Assembly (NCBI RefSeq): GCF_036346105.1
Contig: NZ_CP107811.1
Coordinates: forward strand, 248,001 to 312,000
Origin: Streptomyces sp. NBC_00539
GTDB taxonomy: Bacteria; Actinomycetota; Actinomycetes; Streptomycetales; Streptomycetaceae
Length of the DNA stretch: 64,000 nt
Direction of reading: 5' to 3'
In this document: positions 36,653-45,554 of the stretch, piece after piece
How positions within the stretch are numbered: the first letter of the stretch is position 1
Layout: each line of letters begins with the position of its first letter
Position numbers and translations under genes: made by a program
Notes under the pieces: generated by a model
Told to the model about the DNA's origin: nothing
The model's input: only the letters and a program-made list of their open reading frames with translations
Database searches by the model: none

Positions 36653-38140
36653 GTGGTGGGGCTGCCCCGCACCAAGGATGGGCGGGTGACCGAGATCATC
36701 ACGGGACTGCACATGTCCCCCCTGGAAATCCTTGCCTTGCTGGGTGCCGTTGCGCTGGTGGTGGCGCGCTGGCTGCCTCCCGCCGCCCGCCCACGCGTGA
36801 CGATCGCGGCGGGATCGGGTTTCGTACTGTCCGTGCTCGTGCTGAGCGTGGTGGGGCTCCGCTGGCAGATGCTGCCGGTACTGGCAGGCGGCGCCCTCAC
36901 GTTGCCGTTCGCCGTACCTCCTCTGCTGCGTCGCCGTCCCGGCCGGCCGGTGGGGCGGGCCCGGTGGTGGCTGGCGTTGCCGGGGGCGGTGGTCTGCGTC
37001 GGCCTGATCGCCGCAGGGCCTGTAGCCGCCTGGGCCTGTCCCGTACCCGTGTTCCCCGAACCGACGGGCAACTTCGCGGTCGGCACCCGCGTGGTGCAGT
37101 GGACCGACCCGAACCGCCCCGAGACGGCCACCGCCACGCCCGACGACCGGCGCACGGTCGTCGTCCAGCTCTGGTACCCCGCACGGAAGAGCCCCGCAGG
37201 TACGCAGCCGGCCCAGTACCTGGGCCGCACACAGCAGGAGGCACGCACCGTCTCCGACGCCCTGGCGCGCTACGCCGGCCTCCCGGGCTTCCTGGTCGAC
37301 GGTGTTCCGCGCGCCCACACCCATGCGGTCTTCGACGCCCCGGTGGCCGACGGCGCGGGACGGTTCCCCGTCGTGTTGTTCTCCCCCGGGCTGGGCGGAG
37401 TGCGCACACAGAACACCGCCTGGGCGGAGGAACTGGCCGGCAACGGCTACGTGGTCGCCGCCCTCGACCACCCCTACGACTCCGCCGCCGTCGTCCTGAC
37501 CGACGGCCGGACGATCAACACCGAGATCGCCTCCACCGGCGACGACGACGAAGACGACAAACGAGCCGCCGAAACCACGCGCATACGGGCCGCAGACCTC
37601 AGCTTCGTCCTCACCCAGCTGGAGCGGCTGGACCGAGGTGAGATCGCCGGCCCGCTGACCGGACACCTGGACACCGGCCGGGCCGCGGCGACCGGCCACT
37701 CCCTCGGTGGCGGCGCAGCCCTCCAAGCAGCCCGCCAGGACAGCCGGTTCGCCGCCGTCATCAATATGGACGGCTACCCCCGCGACCCCGATCCGCGTCC
37801 CTTCCACCAGCCGGCGCTCGCGCTCACCCAAGCCATCGGCCCGCAAACCGACCCGCGCTACATACCCCGCCTCACCGAGGTCCTCCAGCGCAGCACCGCG
37901 ACGAGCTACCGGCTCACCCTCCCCGGCGCCGCGCACCTCACTTTCACGGACGCCCCCCTGTACCTGCCGCCGGTGCCCTCGATCGTCGGCTCACTGGGCC
38001 GCACCGAGAGCCCGCGCGTCGTCGCCGCAACCACCCTCGCCTTCCTGAACACCACCTTGCGGCACGACCCCGGTGACCTGTCCGGCGCCCTGTCGGCCTA
38101 CGGCGACCTCAGCGTCTACCGCCCGGGCAGCAACCGCTGA
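36653..38140 (+). CDS. Membrane-anchored alpha/beta hydrolase, PAF-acetylhydrolase-like
   Basis: 495 residues. Three hydrophobic helices at the N-terminus (about 22-40, 48-68 and 100-122) are followed by an extracytoplasmic alpha/beta hydrolase domain. This contains VVQLWYPAR, FPVVLFSPGLGG (oxyanion loop), the nucleophile elbow GHSLGGGAALQ and a late PGAAHLTFTD with a candidate catalytic His. The pattern matches platelet-activating-factor acetylhydrolase-like lipases of actinobacteria, which hydrolyse short acyl esters or phospholipids. GTG 36653 gives the longest frame; GTG 36686 or ATG 36713 are alternatives, the last directly before the first helix. Confidence 0.8.
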   Translation: MVGLPRTKDGRVTEIITGLHMSPLEILALLGAVALVVARWLPPAARPRVTIAAGSGFVLSVLVLSVVGLRWQMLPVLAGGALTLPFAVPPLLRRRPGRPVGRARWWLALPGAVVCVGLIAAGPVAAWACPVPVFPEPTGNFAVGTRVVQWTDPNRPETATATPDDRRTVVVQLWYPARKSPAGTQPAQYLGRTQQEARTVSDALARYAGLPGFLVDGVPRAHTHAVFDAPVADGAGRFPVVLFSPGLGGVRTQNTAWAEELAGNGYVVAALDHPYDSAAVVLTDGRTINTEIASTGDDDEDDKRAAETTRIRAADLSFVLTQLERLDRGEIAGPLTGHLDTGRAAATGHSLGGGAALQAARQDSRFAAVINMDGYPRDPDPRPFHQPALALTQAIGPQTDPRYIPRLTEVLQRSTATSYRLTLPGAAHLTFTDAPLYLPPVPSIVGSLGRTESPRVVAATTLAFLNTTLRHDPGDLSGALSAYGDLSVYRPGSNR

Positions 38141-38244
38141 TCGGCCGTGCCGCCGCAGCCGGGGGCACGACCGATCCCGCGCGTCGCCGGCTGTTCGGCA
38201 CGGTGCGGAAGCCACGTCACCGATTTGGACGACGCCTGCGAGGT

Positions 38245-38427
38245 TCAGCGGCGACGGCGACGGGTGGTCGCGGTCCAAGCGCTGCCTACGCCTGCCACGT
38301 GGAGGGCGAGCAGCATCAGGCCCAGGACCATGAAATTGCCGGACGAGAACACGTGGTTCGTCGAGATCTCCGCCGCGTTGATCAGGAAGCTGATGAAGAA
38401 CAAGACCGCGGCTGCGATACCAAGCAT
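38245..38427 (-). CDS. Small two-helix membrane protein
   Basis: 60 residues: two hydrophobic segments (2-19 and 32-48) separated by NAAEISTNHVFSSGN and a short basic tail WTATTRRRRR. GGAAGGAG eight bases before the ATG strongly supports the start. Small proteins with this layout are widespread in Streptomyces and have no assigned function. Confidence 0.7.
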   Translation of the reverse strand: MLGIAAAVLFFISFLINAAEISTNHVFSSGNFMVLGLMLLALHVAGVGSAWTATTRRRRR

Positions 38428-38596
38428 CACTGCTCCTTCCAGAAGGTGGGGCGCGTCTGCCCGCACATTGCGGCCCCATGCGGGCGACGCGGCAGCCCCG
38501 CAGCGATCAGGTCCGTACGGGCGCGCCAGAGGGGGGCGAACACGACGGAGCCCGGTGGACGGCCTCACGGGCAGCGGCCCCACTTCCGAGGCGATT

Positions 38597-38905
38597 TCAG
38601 AGGCGATGCCCCTGGGCGGCGAGCCAACGGTGGACGGCCGACTTGTCGGAGACGCTGATGCGGGTGGGTCCCGTCTGAGTCGGCCCCTCCTCCTCATTGA
38701 ACGCCGTATCGGTGACACGAGCCGTCACCCAATCGGCCAACTCGCGCGCGGCCTCGCCCGACAGACGCCGGTGCTCCCAGTCCTTCCCGGCTTCGTCGGC
38801 CGTGGGGGAACCATGCACCGCCGCCTCACGCAGCCAGACCGGCACGAGCCGTTCGACGACTTGTTCGTCCGACTGCGCGGAGGATGCCTCACCCGATTCG
38901 CTCAT
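38597..38905 (-). CDS. Small hypothetical protein
   Basis: 102 residues, acidic, soluble. The middle contains EQVVERLVPVWLREAAVHGSP and ELADWVTARVTDTAFNEEEG. No family recognised. The ATG at 38905 is immediately preceded by GGGAGG, an unusually short spacing, so the start is uncertain, although no better in-frame start was seen. It is followed after 169 bases by the small membrane protein on the same strand. Confidence 0.5.
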   Translation of the reverse strand: MSESGEASSAQSDEQVVERLVPVWLREAAVHGSPTADEAGKDWEHRRLSGEAARELADWVTARVTDTAFNEEEGPTQTGPTRISVSDKSAVHRWLAAQGHRL

Positions 38906-39073
38906 CCTCCCAGGCTGACAGCTCCGCCCCCGAGCACCGCTCTCACACTCCACCCGATCCCCCTGATGCCACACCCTGCGGGGCGGGAGGACCTCCCTGC
39001 CTGGCGACGCCCTCGGCATTCACCCTCCGGGGCGGTGCGGCGGGCCCGTAAGCCCGCCGCCCGACTCCCACGC

Positions 39074-40459
39074 TCAGGCTCGTCCCAGCAGCGCCGTGCC
39101 GGCGACGGCCTCGCTCCGCGCGGTGAAGAACTGGGCGAACGCGGCGACGAACTCCTCCTCGTCGATCCGCCCGTCTCCATCGGCGTCCAGTTCCCGGAAG
39201 CCGTCGTTGAGTTCGGCCGGGTGCACTCGGGTGCCGCCGAACAGCACCCGGTACTCGTCCGGGCCCAGGTACCCGCTCCCGTCGCTGTCGGCAGCCCGGA
39301 ACAGTGCCCGCACCGCGGGTACCAACCCCTTCTCCAGGTACTCAGGGTCCTCGTCCACCCCGGCCAGCATCGCGCCGACGAACTCCGCGCACGTCACAGC
39401 GCCGTCCCCGTCGGCGTCAGAGCTCTGGCGCAACTGCTGCCACCAGCCCTCGAACGCGGCGTACACGGTGTCCTCCCGCTCCACGGGCAGTTCGAGCCGC
39501 CAGCACATGGTGTGGACCATGGCCTGGAGGTCGGCGGAGTCGACGCGGCCGTTTCCGGTCTGGTCCAGCACCTGACGGAAGAAGGTCTCCAGCCGGGCCG
39601 GACGGGAGTCGACGCCCCTCGGCCGCGGCACGCGCGCGGGCGGTGCGCCGCCGGCCTCGGACCGGTGGCGGTAGCGCACGCGGTCCGGCGCGAGGTTCAT
39701 GGCGTGCCGCAGTCCGCGGTGCAGGCTCCACGACAGTGCGGCGCCCACACGCCCGCGGGACGTCCCGAACCGCTCGTGCCAGGCCGGCGGCAGATCGCTG
39801 ACGGTCAGGGTGGTCAGAGTCCATGCGATCACCGCCCGCACCACCGGCCACGCGGGCCCCAGCCCGGCCAGCCGCCGCGGTACGGGGGCCTCGCGCAGCA
39901 TCTCGTAGAGCATGTGGCGGACCTCGTCGCCGTACTCCAGCACCTCCCGCACATGCCGGTCGACGTACGCGGCCACCTCCGCGGCGCTCGCCGGGACCGC
40001 CTCACCGGGAATCCCCAGCGCCCCGCACACCTCCAGGAACTCGCCGTACAGGACGTCGAGCTCACGCGCCGACAGCGGATCGCCACCCAGCTCGCGCATG
40101 GTGGTCATCGCCTCGTACAGCGTCACCATCACCCAGCCGCGCACCTCGGGATCCTCGGCGGAGTACGCCCGTCCGGCCGCGTCCGTCCCCTGGATCCGGC
40201 GGTGCGTCCGGGCCAGCCGCGCCACTTCCAGCAGCCGCTCCTCGGGCCCGGCGAAGAACAGCCGACTCCCGCTCTCCATGGTGTGCTCGATCCGCCGCCA
40301 CGGGTGCGCGCGGTAGGTGGAGTACCGGGCCATTCCGGCCGCGACGACAGGATGCGCGATCTGCAACACGAGCAACCGCCAGGCCACCAGCCCGATCCGC
40401 CGCTCTCCGAGCGTCCGCCTTAACAGGGTCTCGACTTCAGTTGACACCGCAGAGGGCAC
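39074..40459 (-). CDS. MpaB-family (DUF2236) oxygenase-like protein fused to four EF-hands
   Basis: 461 residues. The N-terminal ~250 residues match the MpaB/DUF2236 family (RLLVLQIAHPVVAAGMARYS, HRRIQGTDAAGRAYSAEDPE, AYVDRHVREVLEYGDEVRHM), related to latex-clearing oxygenases that bind haem through conserved histidine. After a Pro/Arg linker, four EF-hand loops follow at about 299, 347, 390 and 423: DQTGNGRVDSAD, DADGDGAVTCAE, DSDGSGYLGPDE and DADGDGRIDEEE. All keep acidic residues at the Ca positions, like calerythrin. GTG 40459 follows GGGGAG by six bases. The fusion predicts a Ca-controlled oxidoreductase; the substrate is unknown. Confidence 0.85.
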   Translation of the reverse strand: MPSAVSTEVETLLRRTLGERRIGLVAWRLLVLQIAHPVVAAGMARYSTYRAHPWRRIEHTMESGSRLFFAGPEERLLEVARLARTHRRIQGTDAAGRAYSAEDPEVRGWVMVTLYEAMTTMRELGGDPLSARELDVLYGEFLEVCGALGIPGEAVPASAAEVAAYVDRHVREVLEYGDEVRHMLYEMLREAPVPRRLAGLGPAWPVVRAVIAWTLTTLTVSDLPPAWHERFGTSRGRVGAALSWSLHRGLRHAMNLAPDRVRYRHRSEAGGAPPARVPRPRGVDSRPARLETFFRQVLDQTGNGRVDSADLQAMVHTMCWRLELPVEREDTVYAAFEGWWQQLRQSSDADGDGAVTCAEFVGAMLAGVDEDPEYLEKGLVPAVRALFRAADSDGSGYLGPDEYRVLFGGTRVHPAELNDGFRELDADGDGRIDEEEFVAAFAQFFTARSEAVAGTALLGRA

Positions 40460-40719
40460 AGGAGACTCCCCGTCTCACTAGAGAAACCACATCACCCCTA
40501 CAACGCCGCCACTCGCCATCCCGCCCCACCCACCACCCTGACGTGCGTCTCCCCGAACACCCACACGCCTCTCAGCACCCGCATCAGCCCCGAATCCCGG
40601 CGGTGAACCCTCCGTGAGGCGCCGGCGCCGAGCCGGCGCCCACCGGTATCGCCGGACTGCGTAGCCCGCCGTCCGTGGGGTAAGCGCGGCGTAATGCCGG
40701 CGAGTAGAGGAGGTCCCGC

Positions 40720-42123
40720 ATGTCGGCGCGCCCGAGTTCGGCCCACGCAGTGCAGACCCCGCTCGGCTCCCTGCTCGGAGGCCGCTACCGGCTTCGAGCC
40801 CTCATCGGTTCCGGCGGGACGGCGGACGTGTTCCGCGGTGTCGACCAGGTCCTGGAACGAGAGGTGGCGGTCAAACTCTTCCGCCCCGGAGCCGACACCG
40901 TCACCGCCGACCACTTCTGTGACGAGGCGCAGACCCTGGCCCGGCTCTCCCACCGCGCCCTGGTCACCGTGTACGACATCGACCGCCACGGACAAGGGGC
41001 CTACATGGTGACGGAGTTGATACCCGGCATCACCCTGCGCACCCGTATAGATGCCGGTCCCCTGAGCCCCGTACACGTCATCCGGCTCGGTACCGAGATC
41101 GCGTCGGCCCTTGACCACGTCCATGCGCACGGCATCATCCACCACGACATCAAGCCGTCCAACGTCCTGCTCAGCGACGACGGCTCCCCCTTCCTGGCCG
41201 ACTTCGGGCTCGCCCGTGCCGTCGACGACCACTCCCGCAGCGAACCGGAAACGCTCGTCGGAACGCTCGCCTACATGGCTCCCGAGCAGCTGCGCGGCCA
41301 GGGGGCGGGCATGGCGAGCGACGTCTACGCCTTGGGCTTGACACTGCTGGAAGCGCTCACCGGCGTCCGCGAGTACGTGGGCACGCCCGCCGAGATCGGT
41401 GTCGCCCCGCTGTTGCGTCCTCCTGAGGTGCCCGAGCGGATACCCGGCGGCCTGGGCAGGTTGCTGAGGGCGATGACGGATCCGGACCCGCAGGCACGCC
41501 CCGACGCCGCCCGCGTACACCTGACCCTGCAAAGCCTCGGGGCGGTGCGAAAGCCACCCCGGGGCATGCCGGTGCGTCCGGTTCCCACCGCCGTTCCGGC
41601 GGAGCCGGTATCGGACACGCACCGCGCACCCAGCCCGCTCGGCCACCTCCCGCATGTTTCCGGTCCGCAGAAGCGCCCGCGCCGCCCGTCCCGCCGTACC
41701 GCGGGAGTCGTCACGCTGGCCGCGAGCGTGGTCGGCGCGTCCGTGCTCCTGGTAGGGGCGACCGACTCCTCCCACGCGCCCTCCGGCAGCCGGCCGACGA
41801 CGCCCCAGGCGGTCGCGCGTCCGTCGCTCACACCCACGACGCCCGCGGCGCCCGCTCCCTCCGCGCCCGGGGCCACGAGCTCGGACGCCACCACCCCGGG
41901 CACCGCGACCCAGGTTGCCGGGGCCCAGGCTGCCGGGGCCCGTAACCGGACATCCACTGCCGGTACTGCTGCCTCGACCTCCGTCGACCCCCGTGTCGAC
42001 CCCCGTCAAACGGGCCACGGGCCGGCGCCCAAGGAGAAGGAGCAGCAGGCCGGAAACAAGGGAAGCAACGGGAAGAAGGAAAAGGAAAAGGGCAGGGAGA
42101 AGGAGAAGGCGCCGTCGGAATGA
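40720..42123 (+). CDS. Eukaryotic-type Ser/Thr protein kinase with one membrane helix
   Basis: 467 residues. The kinase domain (about 22-275) has glycine loop IGSGGTADVFRGVD, AVKLF lysine, catalytic IIHHDIKPSNVLL (Asp143, Lys145), DFGLARAV and APEQLRGQG. The usual HRD arginine is His142 (HHD). A juxtamembrane Arg/Pro-rich region precedes one helix (about 330-350, AGVVTLAASVVGASVLLVGA), then a Thr/Ala/Pro-rich extracytoplasmic part ending in a very Lys/Glu-rich tail (KEKEQQAGNKGSNGKKEKEK). No PASTA repeats. GGAGG seven bases before the ATG supports the start. Confidence 0.9.
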   Translation: MSARPSSAHAVQTPLGSLLGGRYRLRALIGSGGTADVFRGVDQVLEREVAVKLFRPGADTVTADHFCDEAQTLARLSHRALVTVYDIDRHGQGAYMVTELIPGITLRTRIDAGPLSPVHVIRLGTEIASALDHVHAHGIIHHDIKPSNVLLSDDGSPFLADFGLARAVDDHSRSEPETLVGTLAYMAPEQLRGQGAGMASDVYALGLTLLEALTGVREYVGTPAEIGVAPLLRPPEVPERIPGGLGRLLRAMTDPDPQARPDAARVHLTLQSLGAVRKPPRGMPVRPVPTAVPAEPVSDTHRAPSPLGHLPHVSGPQKRPRRPSRRTAGVVTLAASVVGASVLLVGATDSSHAPSGSRPTTPQAVARPSLTPTTPAAPAPSAPGATSSDATTPGTATQVAGAQAAGARNRTSTAGTAASTSVDPRVDPRQTGHGPAPKEKEQQAGNKGSNGKKEKEKGREKEKAPSE

Positions 42124-42217
42124 GACGGTGAAGGCCTGCTTGGGGCACTGAGCCGCCACCACCCCGCTTACGGAACGGGCGAGCCCTTCTCCAGCCCACA
42201 CCTGGTCGCTGTCGAGT

Positions 42218-42745
42218 TCAGGAGGCTTCGACCGGCCCGGCCCGATCCCATCCGGGCGCCCGCACGTCGATCGTGAGACCTCCCGACCCGACCTCCTCAC
42301 CGCAGGTACGGCACGTCGACGTCAGATCGAGGTCGTGCTCGGCGTCGTGCTCGGAGCCGGGCCCGCCCCGATGCCGGAACGCGACCGGCGGGGTGTCCAC
42401 CGCCCAGCGATCACCCCAGGCCAGCAGCGCGCGCATCACCGGCGCGAGATCCCGGCCGGCCTCCGTGAGGTGGTACTCGAAGCGCAACGGGCGCTCGCTG
42501 TAGGCGCGGCGCTCGACCACGCCCGCCTCCTCCAGTGCGCGCAGCCTGGCGGCGAGACGGTCGCGGGGGGCGCCGGTGTTGCGGACGATCTGGTCGAAGC
42601 GCCGATTGCCGTAGAAGATCTCGCGGATCGCCAGGAGGGCCCAGCGTTCGCCGACGAGTTGCAGCGCGGCGGCCACGGAGCACGGCCGGCCGGGCACTTC
42701 GGGGTGCGGAACCGAGTTCTCGCCCTGCTTCACGTTCGAGGTCAC
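42218..42745 (-). CDS. HxlR-family transcriptional regulator
   Basis: 175 residues. The HxlR winged helix occupies about 15-110: CSVAAALQLVGERWALLAIREIFYG, RFDQIVRNTGAPRDRLAARL and LRFEYHLTEAGRDLAPVM. A C-terminal zinc-knuckle-like end reads CRTCGEEVGSGGL. HxlR proteins bind short repeats as dimers and often sense oxidants or drugs. It is divergent from the MFS exporter with 59 bases between starts, the usual layout for a dedicated repressor-exporter pair. GTG 42745 is the annotated start; GTG 42733, better placed behind GGGGAGG, is an alternative. Confidence 0.9.
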   Translation of the reverse strand: MTSNVKQGENSVPHPEVPGRPCSVAAALQLVGERWALLAIREIFYGNRRFDQIVRNTGAPRDRLAARLRALEEAGVVERRAYSERPLRFEYHLTEAGRDLAPVMRALLAWGDRWAVDTPPVAFRHRGGPGSEHDAEHDLDLTSTCRTCGEEVGSGGLTIDVRAPGWDRAGPVEAS

Positions 42746-42768
42746 CTCCCCATCATCCCCCGAGTCCG

Positions 42769-42829
42769 TTGCGTTCTCAAACTCACACCGCTAGCCTCCG
42801 GTCCATGACAGTTGGATTTTCAAACTCAC
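42769..42829 (+). promoter_or_regulatory. MFS gene promoter with repeated HxlR-type half sites
   Basis: TTGCGT (42769-42774) and TAGCCT (42792-42797), 17 bases apart, make a promoter whose start point would fall on or near the ATG at 42805. TCAAACTCAC occurs at 42777-42786, inside the spacer, and again at 42820-42829, 43 bases on and inside the coding sequence. Two identical sites four helical turns apart suit a dimeric HxlR repressor. Confidence 0.6.
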
Positions 42830-44244
42830 GCGCGGCGTCCCGAGCCGTGCTCGCGACGGTCACGGCCGCGGTCTTCATGTCGAACCTCGACCTCTTCATC
42901 GTCAACGTGGCCCTCCCGGCGATCGGCCACTCGTTCGGCGGCAGCGGCCTCGGCTCCCTCTCCTGGGTCCTCAACGGCTACGCGATCGTCTTCGCGGCAC
43001 TCCTCGTGGTCGCCGGCCGCGTCGCCGACCGCTCCGGCCACAAGCCGGTCTTCCTGACCGGATTGGCGGTGTTCACCCTCGCCTCGGCCGGCTGCGCCCT
43101 CGCTCCCCACGTCGGGACGCTGGTCGCGGCACGGCTCGTGCAGGCCGCGGGCGCTGCGCTGCTGATGCCGACGTCGCTCGCGCTGCTGCTCGATACGACG
43201 GCGCCCGAGAAGCGCGCCGGGGCGGTGCGGGCCTGGGCGTCGATCGGCGGGATCGCCGCCGGACTCGGGCCGGTGGTCGGAGGGCTGCTGGTCGAGGCCG
43301 GATGGCGCTGGGTGTTCCTCGTCAACGTGCCGGTGGGGGTCGCGGCGTTCGCGCTCGGCGTCAAGGTGCTGCCGTCGCCCGGACGCGCCGGGGCGGAGAA
43401 GAGTCCGCTGCCCGACCTGTTCGGCGCCGCCCTGCTCACCGGATCCATCGCAACGCTCGCGCTCGGCCTGGTCAAGGCGCCCGACTGGGGCTGGATGAGC
43501 GCCGGCACCCTCGGCGGCCTGGCTGCCGCGGTGCTGCTCGGCGTCTGGTTCGTCGTGCGCTCGGCCCGCCACCCCGCGCCCATCGTCGAGCTGCCGCTGC
43601 TCCGGGTTCCGTCGTTCGCCTCCGCGGCGGCCGCCCTGACGCTCTTCACCGTCGCCTTCGCCGGAATGCTGCTCGGCACGGTGCTGTGGTGCCAGGGCGT
43701 CTGGGGCTACTCGGCTCTGCGCACCGGCTTCGCCATCGCGCCGGGGCCATTGCTGGTGCCACCGGTCGCCTTGCTGATCGGGCCCGCCGTCGCCAGATTC
43801 GGTGCGGGCCGCATCGCGCTGGCGGGAACCGTCCTGTTCGCGACCGGCATTCTGTGGTGGGCCGCGACGCTCGACACCGGCTCCGCCTACGCGACCTCGC
43901 TCCTGCCCGGCATGGTACTGACCGGCCTCGGCGTCGGCATGACGCTCCCGGTCCTGACCGGGGCATCGGCGGCCGCCCTGCCGCCGGGCCGCTTCGCCAC
44001 CGGCTCGGCCATCACCTCGATGGGCCGCCAGCTCGGCGCGGTCCTCGGCGTCGCGATCCTGGTCGGCATCCTCGGCACCCCGGCCCCCGGACACGCTGTC
44101 GCCGCGTTCCGGCACGGCTGGTACGCGGTCGCCGCGGCGTCCCTGCTCGCCGCGTGCGCGTCGGTACCGCTGGTCCGCACACCGCGACCGGCCGCCGCCA
44201 AGACGACCGACGTAGCGGAGTCCGCGAAGGTCGGCGCCGCCTGA
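42805..44244 (+). CDS. MFS drug exporter (DHA2/EmrB-QacA type)
   Basis: 479 residues with 14 predicted hydrophobic helices. It has the DHA2 start motif MSNLDLFIVNVALPAIGHSFGG, motif A GRVADRSGHKPVFLTG, and motif C-like GPVVGGLLVEAGWRWVFLVNVP. Such proteins export cationic or amphipathic drugs in exchange for protons. The divergent HxlR gene is probably its repressor. The ATG at 42805 lies where transcription is expected to begin, so the mRNA may be leaderless; ATG at MSNLDLF (25 codons on) is an alternative. Confidence 0.92.
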   Translation: MTVGFSNSRAASRAVLATVTAAVFMSNLDLFIVNVALPAIGHSFGGSGLGSLSWVLNGYAIVFAALLVVAGRVADRSGHKPVFLTGLAVFTLASAGCALAPHVGTLVAARLVQAAGAALLMPTSLALLLDTTAPEKRAGAVRAWASIGGIAAGLGPVVGGLLVEAGWRWVFLVNVPVGVAAFALGVKVLPSPGRAGAEKSPLPDLFGAALLTGSIATLALGLVKAPDWGWMSAGTLGGLAAAVLLGVWFVVRSARHPAPIVELPLLRVPSFASAAAALTLFTVAFAGMLLGTVLWCQGVWGYSALRTGFAIAPGPLLVPPVALLIGPAVARFGAGRIALAGTVLFATGILWWAATLDTGSAYATSLLPGMVLTGLGVGMTLPVLTGASAAALPPGRFATGSAITSMGRQLGAVLGVAILVGILGTPAPGHAVAAFRHGWYAVAAASLLAACASVPLVRTPRPAAAKTTDVAESAKVGAA

Positions 44245-45554
44245 GAAGCGGGTCCCGCCCGTCGACGGACGGGACGGGGTGTTTCCGGCCGCGGGTCCAG
44301 CCGCCGGCGCCCGTAGGCCACCAGGTTCGGCTCCATGGGTGGTTCAGGACGGTGGGCCGGTGTTCTTGGACAGTGGGATGCGGTCCGTCGGAGCCGTGCC
44401 AGCCAGCGGATGGCCGGTCAATTCTGCTGGCCGTACCGGTTGTTGGCCTGCTCTCCGTCCGAAGCAGGCCGACTACCGCCATGACTTGGACGGACGGATG
44501 TCGGGGGCGCGAAATCGATGACCGGCGGCAGCGCCAGCCCGTGACGGAGACCCATACGCCCCATGTCCCAGCGAAGCTCGCACCCCGGCACGGTGTCGAC
44601 GCGGGCGATCCGGCACGCGCCGCTGCGGCAGATGGTGAGCGCGGGCCGGCGGCCGAAGTGCAGGTGGTCGACACGACCAGCACCATGGCGTCGGCGATGG
44701 TGAGGCCGCCCGCCCAGTGGGCGCACTCGTCCTGCGGGCGGCGGAAGCGCGCGCCCGTGACCACGCCCGGGTCAACGCGCTTCTGCCACCCGTCTCCAGG
44801 ACCCGGGCGGCGAGGCGCACCAGCCGCCTGCCGCCCTGCCGGCCGCCCTTCCCGTGCCTTGGGGACGAGGCCATCCGACGCCCCGGCAAGCGTGCCGCCC
44901 GCCCGACCCGAAGGGGACCGCCTGTCAGTCTGCGGCCGCGCACGGCCCGCATTGCCCACGGGCGGACGGCCACACGACGTGTGCGGCCGACGAGCTGGTG
45001 CTCCTGGTCGGCATCGGCACCGGCTGCCAGGGTGGCGCCGACGGCCCTGCCCGGTCGTGTGCGAGGCCGCCCGCTTCCCCACCCACCTCCCGGCCGAGAC
45101 CCGGACGGCACGCAAGCGACCTGCACAACACACCACCGTCGCGGCCGCCCGCGAGCTGGGCGCCGACCAGGACTTCGCGGCGAACACCCCTCTTCGGGGC
45201 ACAACCCCAGATTTCCGATGTACACCGACCCGGAGCAACCCCAGGGGCAACGTGGGAAGCACCCGGCGAGGTGCCTCGTCTGCGTGATGAGGTCATCACC
45301 GCACTCGGAAGCCGACGGGCGATGCCGGCTGCACACGTGCGGCCCATTCGGATCGGTCGGCCGCTGCTCCGGCTCCGGCTCCGCGAGGTCAAGCGGGGCC
45401 GGACCGCACCCACCCCTGACGCCTCCCTCCCCCGGCCGATCGCGTCAAGCGCGTGAACCGTGACGCCGGACGCCCGCGGGAGGTCCCGCTGGCTTTCGAG
45501 CCGCGGCTGTCGGACGGTTGGGCAGGATCTCACGCCGCGTGGCGGTGCGCGGCC
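44245..45554. other. 1.3-kb region without a supported gene
   Basis: Open frames exist on both strands, as expected at high GC, but none shows a convincing ribosome site, composition or family pattern. A minus-strand segment near 44620-44720 (LTIADAMVLVVSTTCTSA) faintly recalls anti-sigma/histidine-kinase-type ATPases and could be debris. A short hairpin right after the MFS stop (arms 44252-44260 and 44267-44275, one mismatch) may terminate that gene. Confidence 0.5.

Noticed and set aside
40618-40640. Perfect 9-base GC hairpin upstream of the Ser/Thr kinase
   Set aside because: No gene on that strand ends nearby and there is no T run; GC-rich hairpins of this size occur by chance in such DNA.
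44245-45554. Long open frames on both strands, one of 416 codons on the minus strand
   Set aside because: They overlap each other, lack ribosome sites and recognisable domains, and contain the low-complexity Arg/Pro/Ala patterns typical of wrong-frame high-GC sequence.
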